From assembly GCA_030917395.1 (NCBI GenBank), contig JAUPUU010000168.1:33228-97227 (forward strand): DNA of 64,000 nucleotides, written 5' to 3'. Made by a program: the position numbers and the translations under genes. Below, in pieces: positions 27,615 through 36,378 of the stretch. The stretch's first letter is position 1. The number at the start of each line of letters is the position of its first letter. The DNA comes from Cyanobacteriota bacterium erpe_2018_sw_21hr_WHONDRS-SW48-000092_B_bin.40. GTDB taxonomy: Bacteria; Cyanobacteriota; Vampirovibrionia; Obscuribacterales; Obscuribacteraceae. The notes beneath the pieces are model-generated. The model did no database searches. It was not told the DNA's origin and saw only the letters and a list, made by a program, of their open reading frames with translations.

Positions 27615-27685
27615 CAGAACTAAATTCAGAACTAAATTCAGAACTAAATCGGAACCAGATCCGAAACTAAATTCGGAACCAAGTT
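27615..27685 (+). repeat. Tandem 12-bp repeats between the antiporter and kinase genes
   Basis: CAGAACTAAATT occurs at 27615-27626 and 27627-27638, then CAGAACTAAATC at 27639-27650, followed by decayed copies (GAAACTAAATTC, GGAACCA). The remaining bases to 27800 hold no gene that I can see. Confidence 0.8.
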
Positions 27686-27800
27686 AAGAGCTAGCCTGAG
27701 CTATTGTGATCTTCTCTAAAGCTTGCCTTTAGAAGTGTTTTCCTGCCGCCATTCGGAGGTATAGCAAAGAATAGGATGTCCCTAAACACTGTCAGTCAGA

Positions 27801-29921
27801 ATGAAGAAAAAACGGGCAATCCTACAATTTAGCTACAGTGACAAGCTTTCCACCCTAATGCTGTGGTGGAAGGCCTTCTTTATGCTACCTATCTGGGCCT
27901 ACATAATTCTGCCTTTCGCTGGCTCAATTATTGCCTTTAGTGGCGGCACAGCTCTGCAGATAGCCTTCTTTGGCGTATTAATTTGGAGCCTAATTTATTT
28001 TGTTGAAGACATTCTCAAACGCAAAATCAGAGTTGAAGACAACTTAATCTCGCACGGTTTTCGCGTTCGCGAACTGTCCAAGCTTCTATCAATTGGTACA
28101 GACTACAAAGGCAATGATGTCTTGCCGAGAAGAATTACTCTGACTTTTGCCCAGGGCAAAAGCATGAGCTTCAACCTTAGTCGGGTTAATGCGCCCGAGT
28201 ATCAACGTCTACTAAAACATATTGAAAGTAACTACCCCCAGTGTCAAATTGACCCGGTGCTCAACAGCTTGCTGAGCTGCAAGAAAATTGCCCGCAAAGT
28301 ATTAGTTGACGATAGCAGCAAGTTCATAATTGAATATCGCTCCGGCCAGGTCTGGCGCAACATGCGTCAGGCTTTTTTTGATACGGCCTCACCCTGGCTG
28401 CGCTTTGGCCCCATTATTGTGGCTTTTTTCATGGCTCCCAACTGGCTTGCTGGTATCTATACCTTTCTCTACATGCCGGCCGCCAAGCTAGGCTCATCAG
28501 AAAACGCACACACAATGCTGAGTAAGCTGATAACTGACACAACTTCGCCGATCTTTACGTATACATACAAGGCCGGAGAGGTTTTCTGTCACCTCTCCAC
28601 CCACCCCATAGCTCTGACTATCTCAGGCCTTATTCTTGCCTACGCCTCAGCCTTCGCCCTAAAAGCGCTTCTACGACCAAACTCACTCAGCATCGACGCC
28701 AATGGGCTCAATTTAGCCATAACCATGGCTGGCAATACCCTGGGTCTATCTCAAATCAAATGGCCTGAGGTAATTTCTGTTGCCCTAGACAGAAGCGCTG
28801 ATGGTGTGGCGAAAATCAAATTTAACTTGAAAGACAATAAATCATTTTATCTTGATTTAGTTGCTATTCAAGAAAACGACAGACCCAGACTAGCAAAAGC
28901 GCTAGAGCGCTTTGCCCCAGGCTGCACCATTGCAAGCGAACTCAGCGAAGCGATGTTGCCCCACCGTGAACGCAGCTACACAGAACTCTGGCTGCAATCT
29001 CTATCATCGGCTCCAGAACGCAACAGCAGTCAAGCACTCGCTCCAGGACAAAGGCTCAAAGACGATCAATACAAAGTAATTAAGCGCCTCGGCGTCGGCG
29101 GACAAGGCACTGCCTATCTCTGCCGCGATGAGCTCAACAACTGCAATATCGTCCTCAAAGAAACTATTGTGCCGGCCTATGCCGATCGCAACATGAAAGA
29201 ACAAGCGCTAAAGAGTTTTGAAAAAGAAGCAAAAATACTAGAGTCATTGGATAGTGAAGGCATCGTCAAACTACAAGACTACTTCTTTGAAGACCATCGC
29301 GGCTATATTGGCTTAGAGCATATTGACGGACAGAACCTGCGCCAACTCATTGCCGAAAAAGGCGCACTGTCAGAAGAAGCTATCCGCCAGTTAGCTGTAC
29401 AAATGTGCCAAATACTTGCGTATCTACACAAGCGCTCGATTATTCATCGCGACTTTACTCCAGATAATTTGATGCTAACCAGTGACAATAAACTCAAGCT
29501 AATTGACTTTAACGTCGCCCAGATTCAACAAGTTGGCACCACCGGCACTATCGCCGGCAAACATTCATATCTACCACCAGAACAGTTCAGAGGCAAAGCC
29601 ACTCTACAGAGCGATATCTATGCCATGGGCGCCACATTGCAATTTTTAGTAACCGGAAAAGAGCCCGAGGCGATTACCCAATCAAGCCCCATCGAAGCTG
29701 GAGTAAAAACTAGCGAGGAGTTCGACCAGATTGTGCGCTCGTGCACAGCTCTCGATCTCAATAAACGATTTAAATCTATGGCAGAAATAGCAAAGAGCTT
29801 AGGTCAATCAATTGACGACAGCGATCTAGATCAGCTGGCCATAGGTGCAGCAAGCGTAGATACTGACGAAGGAGTGACAATCGAAATAAGAGAAACGAAC
29901 AAAGAGACCATAGAAGCATGA
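27801..29921 (+). CDS. Membrane-anchored Ser/Thr kinase-like protein with PH-like modules (kinase A)
   Basis: A 706-residue protein. The first 420 residues hold two units of paired membrane helices (about 17-68 and 195-295), each followed by a strand-rich segment that resembles bacterial PH domains (SHGFRVRELSKLLSIG; NGLNLAITMAGNTLGLSQIK). The kinase domain begins near 425: glycine loop RLGVGGQGTAYLC, catalytic lysine in IVLKE, catalytic loop HRDFTPDN (H549, D551) and DFN in place of DFG (D569). The invariant lysine of HRDxKPxN is threonine here. The substituted loop still keeps the HRD Asp, Asn and the metal-binding Asp, so activity is possible. The ATG at 27801 lacks a clear ribosome binding site. 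The downstream gene is a paralogue. Confidence 0.9.
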   Translation: MKKKRAILQFSYSDKLSTLMLWWKAFFMLPIWAYIILPFAGSIIAFSGGTALQIAFFGVLIWSLIYFVEDILKRKIRVEDNLISHGFRVRELSKLLSIGTDYKGNDVLPRRITLTFAQGKSMSFNLSRVNAPEYQRLLKHIESNYPQCQIDPVLNSLLSCKKIARKVLVDDSSKFIIEYRSGQVWRNMRQAFFDTASPWLRFGPIIVAFFMAPNWLAGIYTFLYMPAAKLGSSENAHTMLSKLITDTTSPIFTYTYKAGEVFCHLSTHPIALTISGLILAYASAFALKALLRPNSLSIDANGLNLAITMAGNTLGLSQIKWPEVISVALDRSADGVAKIKFNLKDNKSFYLDLVAIQENDRPRLAKALERFAPGCTIASELSEAMLPHRERSYTELWLQSLSSAPERNSSQALAPGQRLKDDQYKVIKRLGVGGQGTAYLCRDELNNCNIVLKETIVPAYADRNMKEQALKSFEKEAKILESLDSEGIVKLQDYFFEDHRGYIGLEHIDGQNLRQLIAEKGALSEEAIRQLAVQMCQILAYLHKRSIIHRDFTPDNLMLTSDNKLKLIDFNVAQIQQVGTTGTIAGKHSYLPPEQFRGKATLQSDIYAMGATLQFLVTGKEPEAITQSSPIEAGVKTSEEFDQIVRSCTALDLNKRFKSMAEIAKSLGQSIDDSDLDQLAIGAASVDTDEGVTIEIRETNKETIEA

Positions 29922-29968
29922 TGGCAAAGCACATCGAAGTAGATTTAGATTAGTGATTTGGAGAGTCA

Positions 29969-31381
29969 ATGGCCGAACTAGCCGTAAGAGTAAAATATCT
30001 CGATAATCAGCGTGACACAGCGTTATCGCTCCTGCGCCTGACTTTTCCAGCCTGGGGAGTGGCCTGTCCGCTTACTGCGGTAATTGTTATCATCACTCAG
30101 TATTTCGGCTTTATCGTTTTACAGCATACAGACTCTCGTATATGTGCCATAGGCCTGGCGACACTGACTATCTTCGCCGTGGGCATGCTGCTTCTCAATT
30201 GGCTTACCCACGAAGCTATTCAAATTGATAAAGACGGTGTCAAGCTGCCATTTTCAATCTTCAGGCACAATCAGCTATTGCGCTGGGGTGATATCACAAA
30301 GATCACCGTAAGCGGTGCCAATCAAAAAGATTGGCAAAAAAAGCAGATTACTTTCATGACCACCAAAGGCGCCATTCCTCTCACTCTCAGTCATATAGAT
30401 TCAACAGACATGGAAAAATTGCTAATAGCAATGGAGATGTGGGGCAATACCGCTGAGATTGACCAGAGTGTGCACGAGCTGAAGAACCAGGTAACTGGCA
30501 ACGAGACTCCGCAGTTGAGCTTCACCGGTATGTGGGAAGAGGAGTTGAGTAGAAGATTCTGCCCAACCTCCTTTGTGCCTTTAGATCCAGGTCGAGTGAT
30601 GCGCAACGGTACTCTAAAAGTAATGCGGCACCTGGCTCTTGGTGGCCTTTCGGCTGTCTATCTTTGCCAGCTAGAAGACCGCAAACTAGTGGTTCTAAAG
30701 GAAGCTGTTGTATCAGATGACGCCATCGAAAGCGCCCAAGCGAAAGCCAGAGAAATGCTCGACCGCGAAGCAGCTCTGCTGCTTAAAATCAATCACCCCA
30801 ACATAGTCAAAGTATTAGATTACTTCGTTGAGCAAGAGCGCAATTATCTTATGCTCGACTATGTCAACGGCCAAGATTTACGGCAGCTCGTTAAACAAAA
30901 TGGGCCGCAAAGAGAAAGCACCGTAATCAACTGGGCACTACAGATGGTGAATATTCTTAAGTATTTGCACGAACAAGACCCGCCACTAATTCACCGCGAT
31001 TTCACCCCCGACAACATTGTGCTCTGCGAAGACGGCTCAATTGTGGTGATTGATTTTGGCGCAGCCAATGAGTTTATCGGCAATGCCACAGGTACATTCG
31101 TGGGCAAACATGCCTTTATTGCTCCAGAGCAGTTTCGCGGCAAAGCCAGTGTACAAAGTGACATTTATGCTTTCGGCTGCACTCTCTACTTCCTCCTCAC
31201 CGGCGTCGAACCTGAGGCGCTCAGCACTTCAAACCCACAAGAGCACAATAATCTCATCTCACAAGAGTTGAGTGAAATAGTAGTGAGCTGCACCCAGATG
31301 GAAAGCCGCGACCGCTATCAGACTGCCGCACAGTTAGTACCAGTACTAAGGCAGATGATGGCGTCTTTACCGAGCACCTAG
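29969..31381 (+). CDS. Membrane-anchored Ser/Thr kinase-like protein with PH-like module (kinase B)
   Basis: A shorter paralogue of the preceding gene, 470 residues. Residues 25-80 contain two membrane helices; residues 85-155 form a PH-like strand set (IQIDKDGVKLPFSIFRHNQL). The kinase domain starts near residue 212: LGGLSAVYLC glycine loop, VVLKE lysine, HRDFTPDN (H342, D344) and a standard DFG (D362). As in its neighbour the K of HRDLKPxN is replaced by Thr. FRGKASVQSDIYAFGCTLYF marks subdomains VIII-IX. The ATG at 29969 follows GGAGAGTCA. With 47 bases between them, the two genes probably form an operon. Confidence 0.9.
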   Translation: MAELAVRVKYLDNQRDTALSLLRLTFPAWGVACPLTAVIVIITQYFGFIVLQHTDSRICAIGLATLTIFAVGMLLLNWLTHEAIQIDKDGVKLPFSIFRHNQLLRWGDITKITVSGANQKDWQKKQITFMTTKGAIPLTLSHIDSTDMEKLLIAMEMWGNTAEIDQSVHELKNQVTGNETPQLSFTGMWEEELSRRFCPTSFVPLDPGRVMRNGTLKVMRHLALGGLSAVYLCQLEDRKLVVLKEAVVSDDAIESAQAKAREMLDREAALLLKINHPNIVKVLDYFVEQERNYLMLDYVNGQDLRQLVKQNGPQRESTVINWALQMVNILKYLHEQDPPLIHRDFTPDNIVLCEDGSIVVIDFGAANEFIGNATGTFVGKHAFIAPEQFRGKASVQSDIYAFGCTLYFLLTGVEPEALSTSNPQEHNNLISQELSEIVVSCTQMESRDRYQTAAQLVPVLRQMMASLPST

Positions 31382-31464
31382 AATTTCGCAACGATACTTT
31401 TATTTTCGCCTCCTAAAGTGCAATTCATCAGCCAAGAACGGTAGATCGACGAGGATGGCAGGAG

Positions 31465-31971
31465 CTACTTCGCTTTCAAGGTCTTCTGTAAATCTTTAAT
31501 CAACAGCCACATCCTTAGACCGTCAACGGGCCAAGGAACAAAATCATAACTGGAATAAAACTGCTTTGCTTTTTCATCAAGAGCATCTACAACAACGGCT
31601 CGCAGCGGTACCTCCAAGGCCAACAAAGCGGCTCGCTTTAGAGCATGTAGCAAAAGGCGCTCGCCTAATTGTTGCCCCCTAAACTTGCTATCTCGTGCCA
31701 GCCGCGCCAGGAGGAATATCGGTATAGAATGCCTAGCTAGCCCGGCTTTAACTCTTTCCGGCGTACTTTCAGCGTGCTCAACAGAGACAACCGAAAACGA
31801 GTAATAGCCAATTACTACACGCGCAGGGTCGCAAACTACCATCGTTTTTGACTGTCCACTACTCTGACTTTGAAGAGCATGCTTCTTTAGCCAGTCTGTA
31901 AGTGATGCCTTACCGCAATCAAATTGGCTTAGGTCATGCTCTTTATTTAGCGGCTCTGGCCTACTAACCAA
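31465..31971 (-). CDS. GNAT-family acetyltransferase toxin (TacT/AtaT type)
   Basis: Predicted toxin of a type II toxin-antitoxin pair. Such toxins acetylate the amino group of aminoacylated tRNAs and block translation. The family N-terminus EPLNKEHDLSQFDCGKASLT, with its FDCG motif, is clear; the acetyl-CoA loop appears in FRGQQLGERLL near residue 97, and the C-terminal AVVVDALDEKAKQFYSSYDF carries the conserved Tyr-Tyr-Phe helix end. The TTG start at 31971 lies three bases after the antitoxin stop, with a GAGG site inside the antitoxin's last codons, so the pair is translationally coupled. Its 168-residue length is usual. It overlaps nothing downstream. Confidence 0.92.
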   Translation of the reverse strand: MVSRPEPLNKEHDLSQFDCGKASLTDWLKKHALQSQSSGQSKTMVVCDPARVVIGYYSFSVVSVEHAESTPERVKAGLARHSIPIFLLARLARDSKFRGQQLGERLLLHALKRAALLALEVPLRAVVVDALDEKAKQFYSSYDFVPWPVDGLRMWLLIKDLQKTLKAK

Positions 31972-31974
31972 CTA

Positions 31975-32292
31975 TTACGCCTCATCCCAAGGCTCAGGCT
32001 TAGAGAGCTTTTTCTTGAGATTTGGCAGAATTTTCGCTGGAGCAGAAAATATCTTATCGACTAGAGCCCACTGCTCGGTAGTAAGAACAAACCGCTGTTG
32101 TTCACAGACAATACTTTCAGCAGCGGCCAGTGCATTCTCACGAATGAAGCTGGTAGCTGTGCTTTTCTTAAGCGCAGAAGCTTGCTTAATTAGGTCTTGC
32201 TCGGCCTCGGTCCAACGAATGTCGAATTTCTTACTCCTGCCTTTTTGGGGCTCGGAGTTTTTAATAGCAACATGTCGCTTGTCGGTCGCCAT
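31975..32292 (-). CDS. DUF1778 ribbon-helix-helix antitoxin (TacA type)
   Basis: Antitoxin partner of the GNAT toxin downstream. The 105-residue chain has a Lys/Arg-rich start, an RHH domain (KFDIRWTEAEQDLIKQASAL and SFIRENALAAAESIV) and a C-terminal toxin-neutralising tail with EQQRFVLTTEQWALVDKIF, the typical DUF1778 ending. RHH domains bind operators, so autoregulation at the region upstream of 32292 is expected from knowledge of the family; I could not assign a palindrome there with confidence. The ATG at 32292 has a GGTG site about eight bases upstream. Confidence 0.92.
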   Translation of the reverse strand: MATDKRHVAIKNSEPQKGRSKKFDIRWTEAEQDLIKQASALKKSTATSFIRENALAAAESIVCEQQRFVLTTEQWALVDKIFSAPAKILPNLKKKLSKPEPWDEA

Positions 32293-32421
32293 TTATTTCA
32301 CCAGTACTAACTCCACAACCTCTAAATTAACACGACGTCATGACATTGTCCATACAGAATTGAGCCAACAATCTTTAGACCTCGACGGCAATTCCATGTG
32401 TCAACAGTAACTGTTGGGCAT

Positions 32422-32913
32422 TCAACTTGTCTTCGCCTCAAGCTCTAACTGAGCGGCTCGCCCTGTTGCAACAGGCAACCAGAATATAAGAGCAGCGACG
32501 AGGAAGGGAATGAGAATACCGAAAACACTGCTAAACCCTATCCCCAGAAATTGCAAGAGAGCTGGCAAGCCACTAAAATTTAGGGCCAGAGCTGTAATAA
32601 TTTCAACAGGCAGCCAGAGCAGGTTTGCATCCAACGATTCGTTCGCGCATGAATCAGAACAATCTTTCATCAAAATTTTAATTGATAGAGAGAAAACCCC
32701 AGGGAGCTGCAGAAGGGCTATCACCAGCACTAGAGTCAAAGCTACCTGCAAAACTTGCGAAGAGGCGACCGTCGATAACAATCTGGCGCAGCTTGCCAGA
32801 ATGCCAATTCCAAGACAAATTTGAGAGCCCAAAATGCAGCTAGTGACAGCATGCACTGTCTGGTAGTGATACAGATGAAACAGCTTGGGGTTTGTTTCAA
32901 TTTCTCTAGGCAC
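32422..32913 (-). CDS. Small four-helix membrane protein, function unknown
   Basis: 163 residues with four hydrophobic segments (VTSCILGSQICLGIGILASC; LQVALTLVLVIALLQLPGVF; WLPVEIITALALNF; VFGILIPFLVAALIFWL). The short loop between helices 2 and 3 is polar and carries two cysteines (KDCSDSCANE). No family was recognised. The GTG start at 32913 has GAGG about ten bases upstream. It lies 130 bases from the toxin-antitoxin pair in the same direction, but the gap argues against a single transcription unit. Confidence 0.65.
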   Translation of the reverse strand: MPREIETNPKLFHLYHYQTVHAVTSCILGSQICLGIGILASCARLLSTVASSQVLQVALTLVLVIALLQLPGVFSLSIKILMKDCSDSCANESLDANLLWLPVEIITALALNFSGLPALLQFLGIGFSSVFGILIPFLVAALIFWLPVATGRAAQLELEAKTS

Positions 32914-33118
32914 TTACTCAGACCTCAATACAACAAACCATAGCATTTAGCCATGAGCCAACTCAATCACTATCGTATCAGTTTGGCTTCGACAGAAATT
33001 CTCACTCCGTTCTCTCCAGCTAGATCTCAAAAGCAAGAAGTGCATGTCACATGCGTAATCCCACCATTTGAGACGGGGCTAGAGCCGTATATATTCTCTT
33101 CAGTACAAGGGAAATCGC

Positions 33119-33856
33119 ATGGCTAACTGGGTTCCGATTATTGAAAATCTTGCTGTTGCCGCTAAACCGGCCTACCGCGAGATGGCAGAAGCGGCAGTCA
33201 AACTCAGTACAGAAGCCATGACCGAGGCCGCAGTTACAAGCAAATCGCTGACACCAGGCATGGCGAGAGCGACTAGCATAGTCGGTCGCAGTGGTGGACC
33301 AGTTGACCTAGGTGTGTCTAGCCGTTTTGGCGGTGGACCAGTCGAGTTTCGTGACCGCCAAATCGCTAACATCGGCGAAAGACAAGCTCTAGACTTGCTT
33401 CTTCCGGGTAGAGAAGGAATTCCCAAATTCACCCCTAATGGTTTCTTGCCTCCAGGAATCTACAGATCGCCTTATGAAGATTTCGCCAGTCATTTTGGTT
33501 CGAACGAGCACCGCATGCAAATGCTAAAAACAGTCGATCCAATGTTGCGCCGGCTGGCAGACCAAGGACAGGAAAGAGTCTACGTTGCAGGCAGCTTCGT
33601 CAGCCAGAAGGCGTTTCCCAAAGATCTAGACATGTTGGTACATACAACGAGCACGGCCAGTTCTTCGTTGCAGCACACTCTTAATGACCTCCGGGGCATT
33701 AGGTTTGGCGAAACCATGACCGCAGCAAAGCGTCAGTTTAACGTCGACCTGATGCAAGGCAAAGCTTCAGAAGGATTGGACTGTAAGCATCTCAAACTCT
33801 TTAGAGCAAGCCGAACTGGCGAAGAAATTGGCATAATCGACCTGAAGTTGCGCTGA
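33119..33856 (+). CDS. Nucleotidyltransferase-fold protein of unknown function
   Basis: A 245-residue soluble protein. The N-terminal 110 residues are Ala/Gly-rich and unrecognised. The C-terminal half has VYVAGSFVSQKAFPKDLDML, the GS...DxD pattern of the nucleotidyltransferase (polymerase beta) fold, near residues 155-178, and FNVDLMQG may provide the third acidic residue. Proteins with this short pattern occur as DUF6932-like or MNT-like toxins and as adenylyl-transferases, so the activity cannot be named. The ATG at 33119 has AAGGGAAAT upstream. It is followed by an unknown gene 97 bases on and is divergent from the small membrane protein. Confidence 0.78.
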   Translation: MANWVPIIENLAVAAKPAYREMAEAAVKLSTEAMTEAAVTSKSLTPGMARATSIVGRSGGPVDLGVSSRFGGGPVEFRDRQIANIGERQALDLLLPGREGIPKFTPNGFLPPGIYRSPYEDFASHFGSNEHRMQMLKTVDPMLRRLADQGQERVYVAGSFVSQKAFPKDLDMLVHTTSTASSSLQHTLNDLRGIRFGETMTAAKRQFNVDLMQGKASEGLDCKHLKLFRASRTGEEIGIIDLKLR

Positions 33857-33953
33857 GAGATTGAAAGTTAGCTAATCTCTAATTCGTATTCTCAACATTG
33901 ACGGTGGGCTGCAAGGCCACTAGAGTACTTTCAGTTTAGGAGAATAGTGCCTG

Positions 33954-35042
33954 ATGGGCGACCAAGCAGAGAAAAGCCAAGAACCAAAGCCAGCGAGCAA
34001 TACTGGTATCGATTTTGGCGCGATTTTCGGCAGCAAGAACAACCCCGGTGACGCCAGGTTATCGCCGCCTGCGGCTGGAACTGCAGCAAGCGACCAGTTG
34101 CATGTTCCCACCAGAGATACAGCAGCAAAACCGGCCGACCAGGTCTCCCAGGTCAGAGACACACCAGCCACTCCGCTTGATGTGAGAATTGAAAACAGAG
34201 CCATAATTCTCTCAATCAACGACAAAGATTTCGACGCCAAACTAATTGGCGCTGCCAAAACCTGGCCTAAAGACTTCGATAAGCTCAAACTGACCGATAT
34301 TCCACCAGGCGTAAAAGTCAATTACTGGCAAGACCCCAAAGGCCTATTTGTCTGGTTTGAAGGCGGTCAAGACCACGGCAAAAAGCACTACCTTCCAGCT
34401 AATCTGACTTCCATAGAGCTTCCCACTCAGTCTAAAACCGTCGAGGCGATACGCATAGACGTCAACCGCAATTACGCCGAAGCTACTTTCTCTAATTTGC
34501 AAAGCTTCGACCGCAATTTCAATCCAGTAAATGACGCTGGTATCAACTCAATCAAATACTTTGGTCGCATAGCCGGAATTGCCGATGATGCGCTGCTGAA
34601 GCAAGAGCAAGTATTGCGCGATGCTGCCAAAACCTCAGACAATCCATATTACAAACTTTATCTGGCCGATGTGCTCACGGCTGCTGCCGTTAAACCAGTT
34701 CTCAACGACTTTTTGAGAACCGGAACAGGGGACCTCAACAATCCCACCACGCTGAGAAAGCTAGACGAAGCTATATCTCTGCTTGATGCCGCTTATCGTG
34801 ATTCAAACGGCAAGCTTAGAGAAGTCAATCATTACCCCAGAGCTAACGTTTATTCACCGTTGATGCCCGGTGTGCCTTACTGGAGCTCTAGCCGCTACCC
34901 GAACGACTACTTTGGCTTCTATGCTGGAGTTTATGATCAATCGATGGCCAGACAAGCATCGCTCAAGGTCATTCGCGATCATATTAAGCTAGGTAGTTTC
35001 CCTAAATTCGAACTACCGCCATCTCTGCCGCCCAGATTCTAA
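33954..35042 (+). CDS. Hypothetical 362-residue protein
   Basis: Family not recognised. Residues 1-80 are Pro/Ala/Asp-rich and look disordered; no signal peptide. Residues 85-175 alternate strands (NRAIILSINDKDFDAKLIGA; VNYWQDPKGLFVWFEGGQDH). The rest is helical (YKLYLADVLTAAAVKPVLND) with a Tyr/Ser/Pro/Gly-rich segment near 315 (PGVPYWSSSRYPNDYFGFY). ATG 33954 has GGAG 13 bases upstream. It follows the nucleotidyltransferase-like gene in the same direction and ends 78 bases before dxr. Confidence 0.72.
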   Translation: MGDQAEKSQEPKPASNTGIDFGAIFGSKNNPGDARLSPPAAGTAASDQLHVPTRDTAAKPADQVSQVRDTPATPLDVRIENRAIILSINDKDFDAKLIGAAKTWPKDFDKLKLTDIPPGVKVNYWQDPKGLFVWFEGGQDHGKKHYLPANLTSIELPTQSKTVEAIRIDVNRNYAEATFSNLQSFDRNFNPVNDAGINSIKYFGRIAGIADDALLKQEQVLRDAAKTSDNPYYKLYLADVLTAAAVKPVLNDFLRTGTGDLNNPTTLRKLDEAISLLDAAYRDSNGKLREVNHYPRANVYSPLMPGVPYWSSSRYPNDYFGFYAGVYDQSMARQASLKVIRDHIKLGSFPKFELPPSLPPRF

Positions 35043-35063
35043 AAAAACAGAACTCTAAAATAG

Positions 35064-35086
35064 AGAACTCTAGAATAGAAAGTTCT
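35064..35086. repeat. Short inverted repeats upstream of dxr
   Basis: AGAACT at 35064-35069 is inverted to AGTTCT at 35081-35086; a smaller inverted pair CTCTA-AAA-TAGAG lies just before it at 35053-35065. AT-rich, no T-run follows. A weak terminator, operator or mRNA stem is possible. Confidence 0.35.
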
Positions 35087-35119
35087 AAACTATTGAGAAT
35101 CGCAACGCGGAAGTAAAAA

Positions 35120-36310
35120 GTGAAATTTCTCAGCATTATTGGGTCAACCGGCTCTATTGGCAAGCAAACCCTAGACATCGTTCGCGCCCACCCAGATCAG
35201 CTCAAAGTCTCGGCTCTAGCAGCCGGTTCAAAGAATCTGCAAGATTTCAAGGAGCAGATTCTAGAGTTTCGCCCTGACTTAATTTCGCTGCCCAGCCCAG
35301 AAGCAGTGCAGCAATTGAAAGAAATGCTCACGGCAGCCGAGCTCAAGGGCGTTGAGTGCATGTCGGGTGAAGAAGGCCTGCTGGCCGTGGCCGAACACCC
35401 GCAAGCAACCGTTTTAGTGACAGCAGTAGTCGGATTTCTCGGAGTTAAGCCAACACTTGCCGCCATAGCCAAAGGCAAAACCATCGCCTTAGCCAACAAA
35501 GAAACGATGGTGGCGGCCGGACATTTAGTAATCAGCTCAGCGAAAAAGCACAACGTCCAAATCGTGCCAGTTGATAGTGAACACTCAGCTATTTTCCAAT
35601 CACTCTGGGCCTCGATTCTAAGAGATCGAGTCGAAGAAGAAGTTGAAAAGCTACTACTAACCGGCTCTGGCGGACCGTTCAGAACCTGGTCAACGGAGGC
35701 CTTAAAAAATGCCACCATATCTGATGCACTAAAACATCCCAACTGGTCGATGGGGGCAAAAATTACAATCGATTCAGCCACATTAATGAACAAAGGCTTA
35801 GAAATCATTGAAGCGCGATGGCTCTTCGACCTTCCCGCCAGCAAAATTGAAGTAGTAATTCACCCCCAATCAATTCTGCATTCTGCTGTGGAATTTGTAG
35901 ACGGCTCAATAGTGGGGCAGATGGGCCTTCCGGATATGCGCCTGCCGATTCATTACGCCCTCTTTTATCCCGAGCGAGTGGCCTCGAGCAGGGTACCTAA
36001 ACTAAGTCTTAGCGAGTTAAAAGATCTGACTTTTGAGAAGCCTGACCCTGTGCGCTTCCGTTGTCTTGGCCTGGCACAAGAGGCCGCCGCTGGCGACGAT
36101 ACCCGAGCCTGTGTGCTCAATGCCGCTAATGAAATCGCCGTAGATTCCTTCCTCAAAGGCGATATTAAGTTTCTCCAAATCGCTGAAACCCTGGAAAGAG
36201 TGCTCGATGAACATAAGCCAATAAAATCGCCGCCTCTGGAGGATATACTAGAGTGCGATAAATGGGCCCGAGCACAAGCCCGCTCAATTATGGCGACAGT
36301 CATAAGCTGA
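35120..36310 (+). CDS. dxr: 1-deoxy-D-xylulose 5-phosphate reductoisomerase
   Basis: NADPH-dependent enzyme that turns DXP into 2-C-methyl-D-erythritol 4-phosphate, the committed step of the MEP isoprenoid pathway. The sequence shows IIGSTGSIGKQTLDIVRAHP (NADPH loop), LANKETMVAAG, DSEHSAIFQ (metal-binding Asp and Glu), TGSGGPFRTW, HPNWSMGAKITIDSATLMNK and EARWLFDLP, then VVIHPQSILHSAVEFVDGS; all are diagnostic. The 396-residue length is normal. The GTG at 35120 follows GGAAG about eight bases upstream. It is followed by upp after 68 bases that contain an inverted repeat. Confidence 0.97.
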   Translation: MKFLSIIGSTGSIGKQTLDIVRAHPDQLKVSALAAGSKNLQDFKEQILEFRPDLISLPSPEAVQQLKEMLTAAELKGVECMSGEEGLLAVAEHPQATVLVTAVVGFLGVKPTLAAIAKGKTIALANKETMVAAGHLVISSAKKHNVQIVPVDSEHSAIFQSLWASILRDRVEEEVEKLLLTGSGGPFRTWSTEALKNATISDALKHPNWSMGAKITIDSATLMNKGLEIIEARWLFDLPASKIEVVIHPQSILHSAVEFVDGSIVGQMGLPDMRLPIHYALFYPERVASSRVPKLSLSELKDLTFEKPDPVRFRCLGLAQEAAAGDDTRACVLNAANEIAVDSFLKGDIKFLQIAETLERVLDEHKPIKSPPLEDILECDKWARAQARSIMATVIS

Positions 36311-36340
36311 TGCTGCCAAAACAAAAGTATGAAAAATAGA

Positions 36341-36358
36341 ATTGACAGTGCAGTCAAT
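36341..36358. repeat. Inverted repeat in the upp leader
   Basis: ATTGAC (36341-36346) and GTCAAT (36353-36358) flank AGTGCA, eight bases ahead of the GGAGG ribosome binding site of upp. The left arm contains a TTGACA-like hexamer. It could be an operator, a leader hairpin or part of a promoter. Confidence 0.4.
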
Positions 36359-36378
36359 CGCCTCTGGAGGAAAATTTG

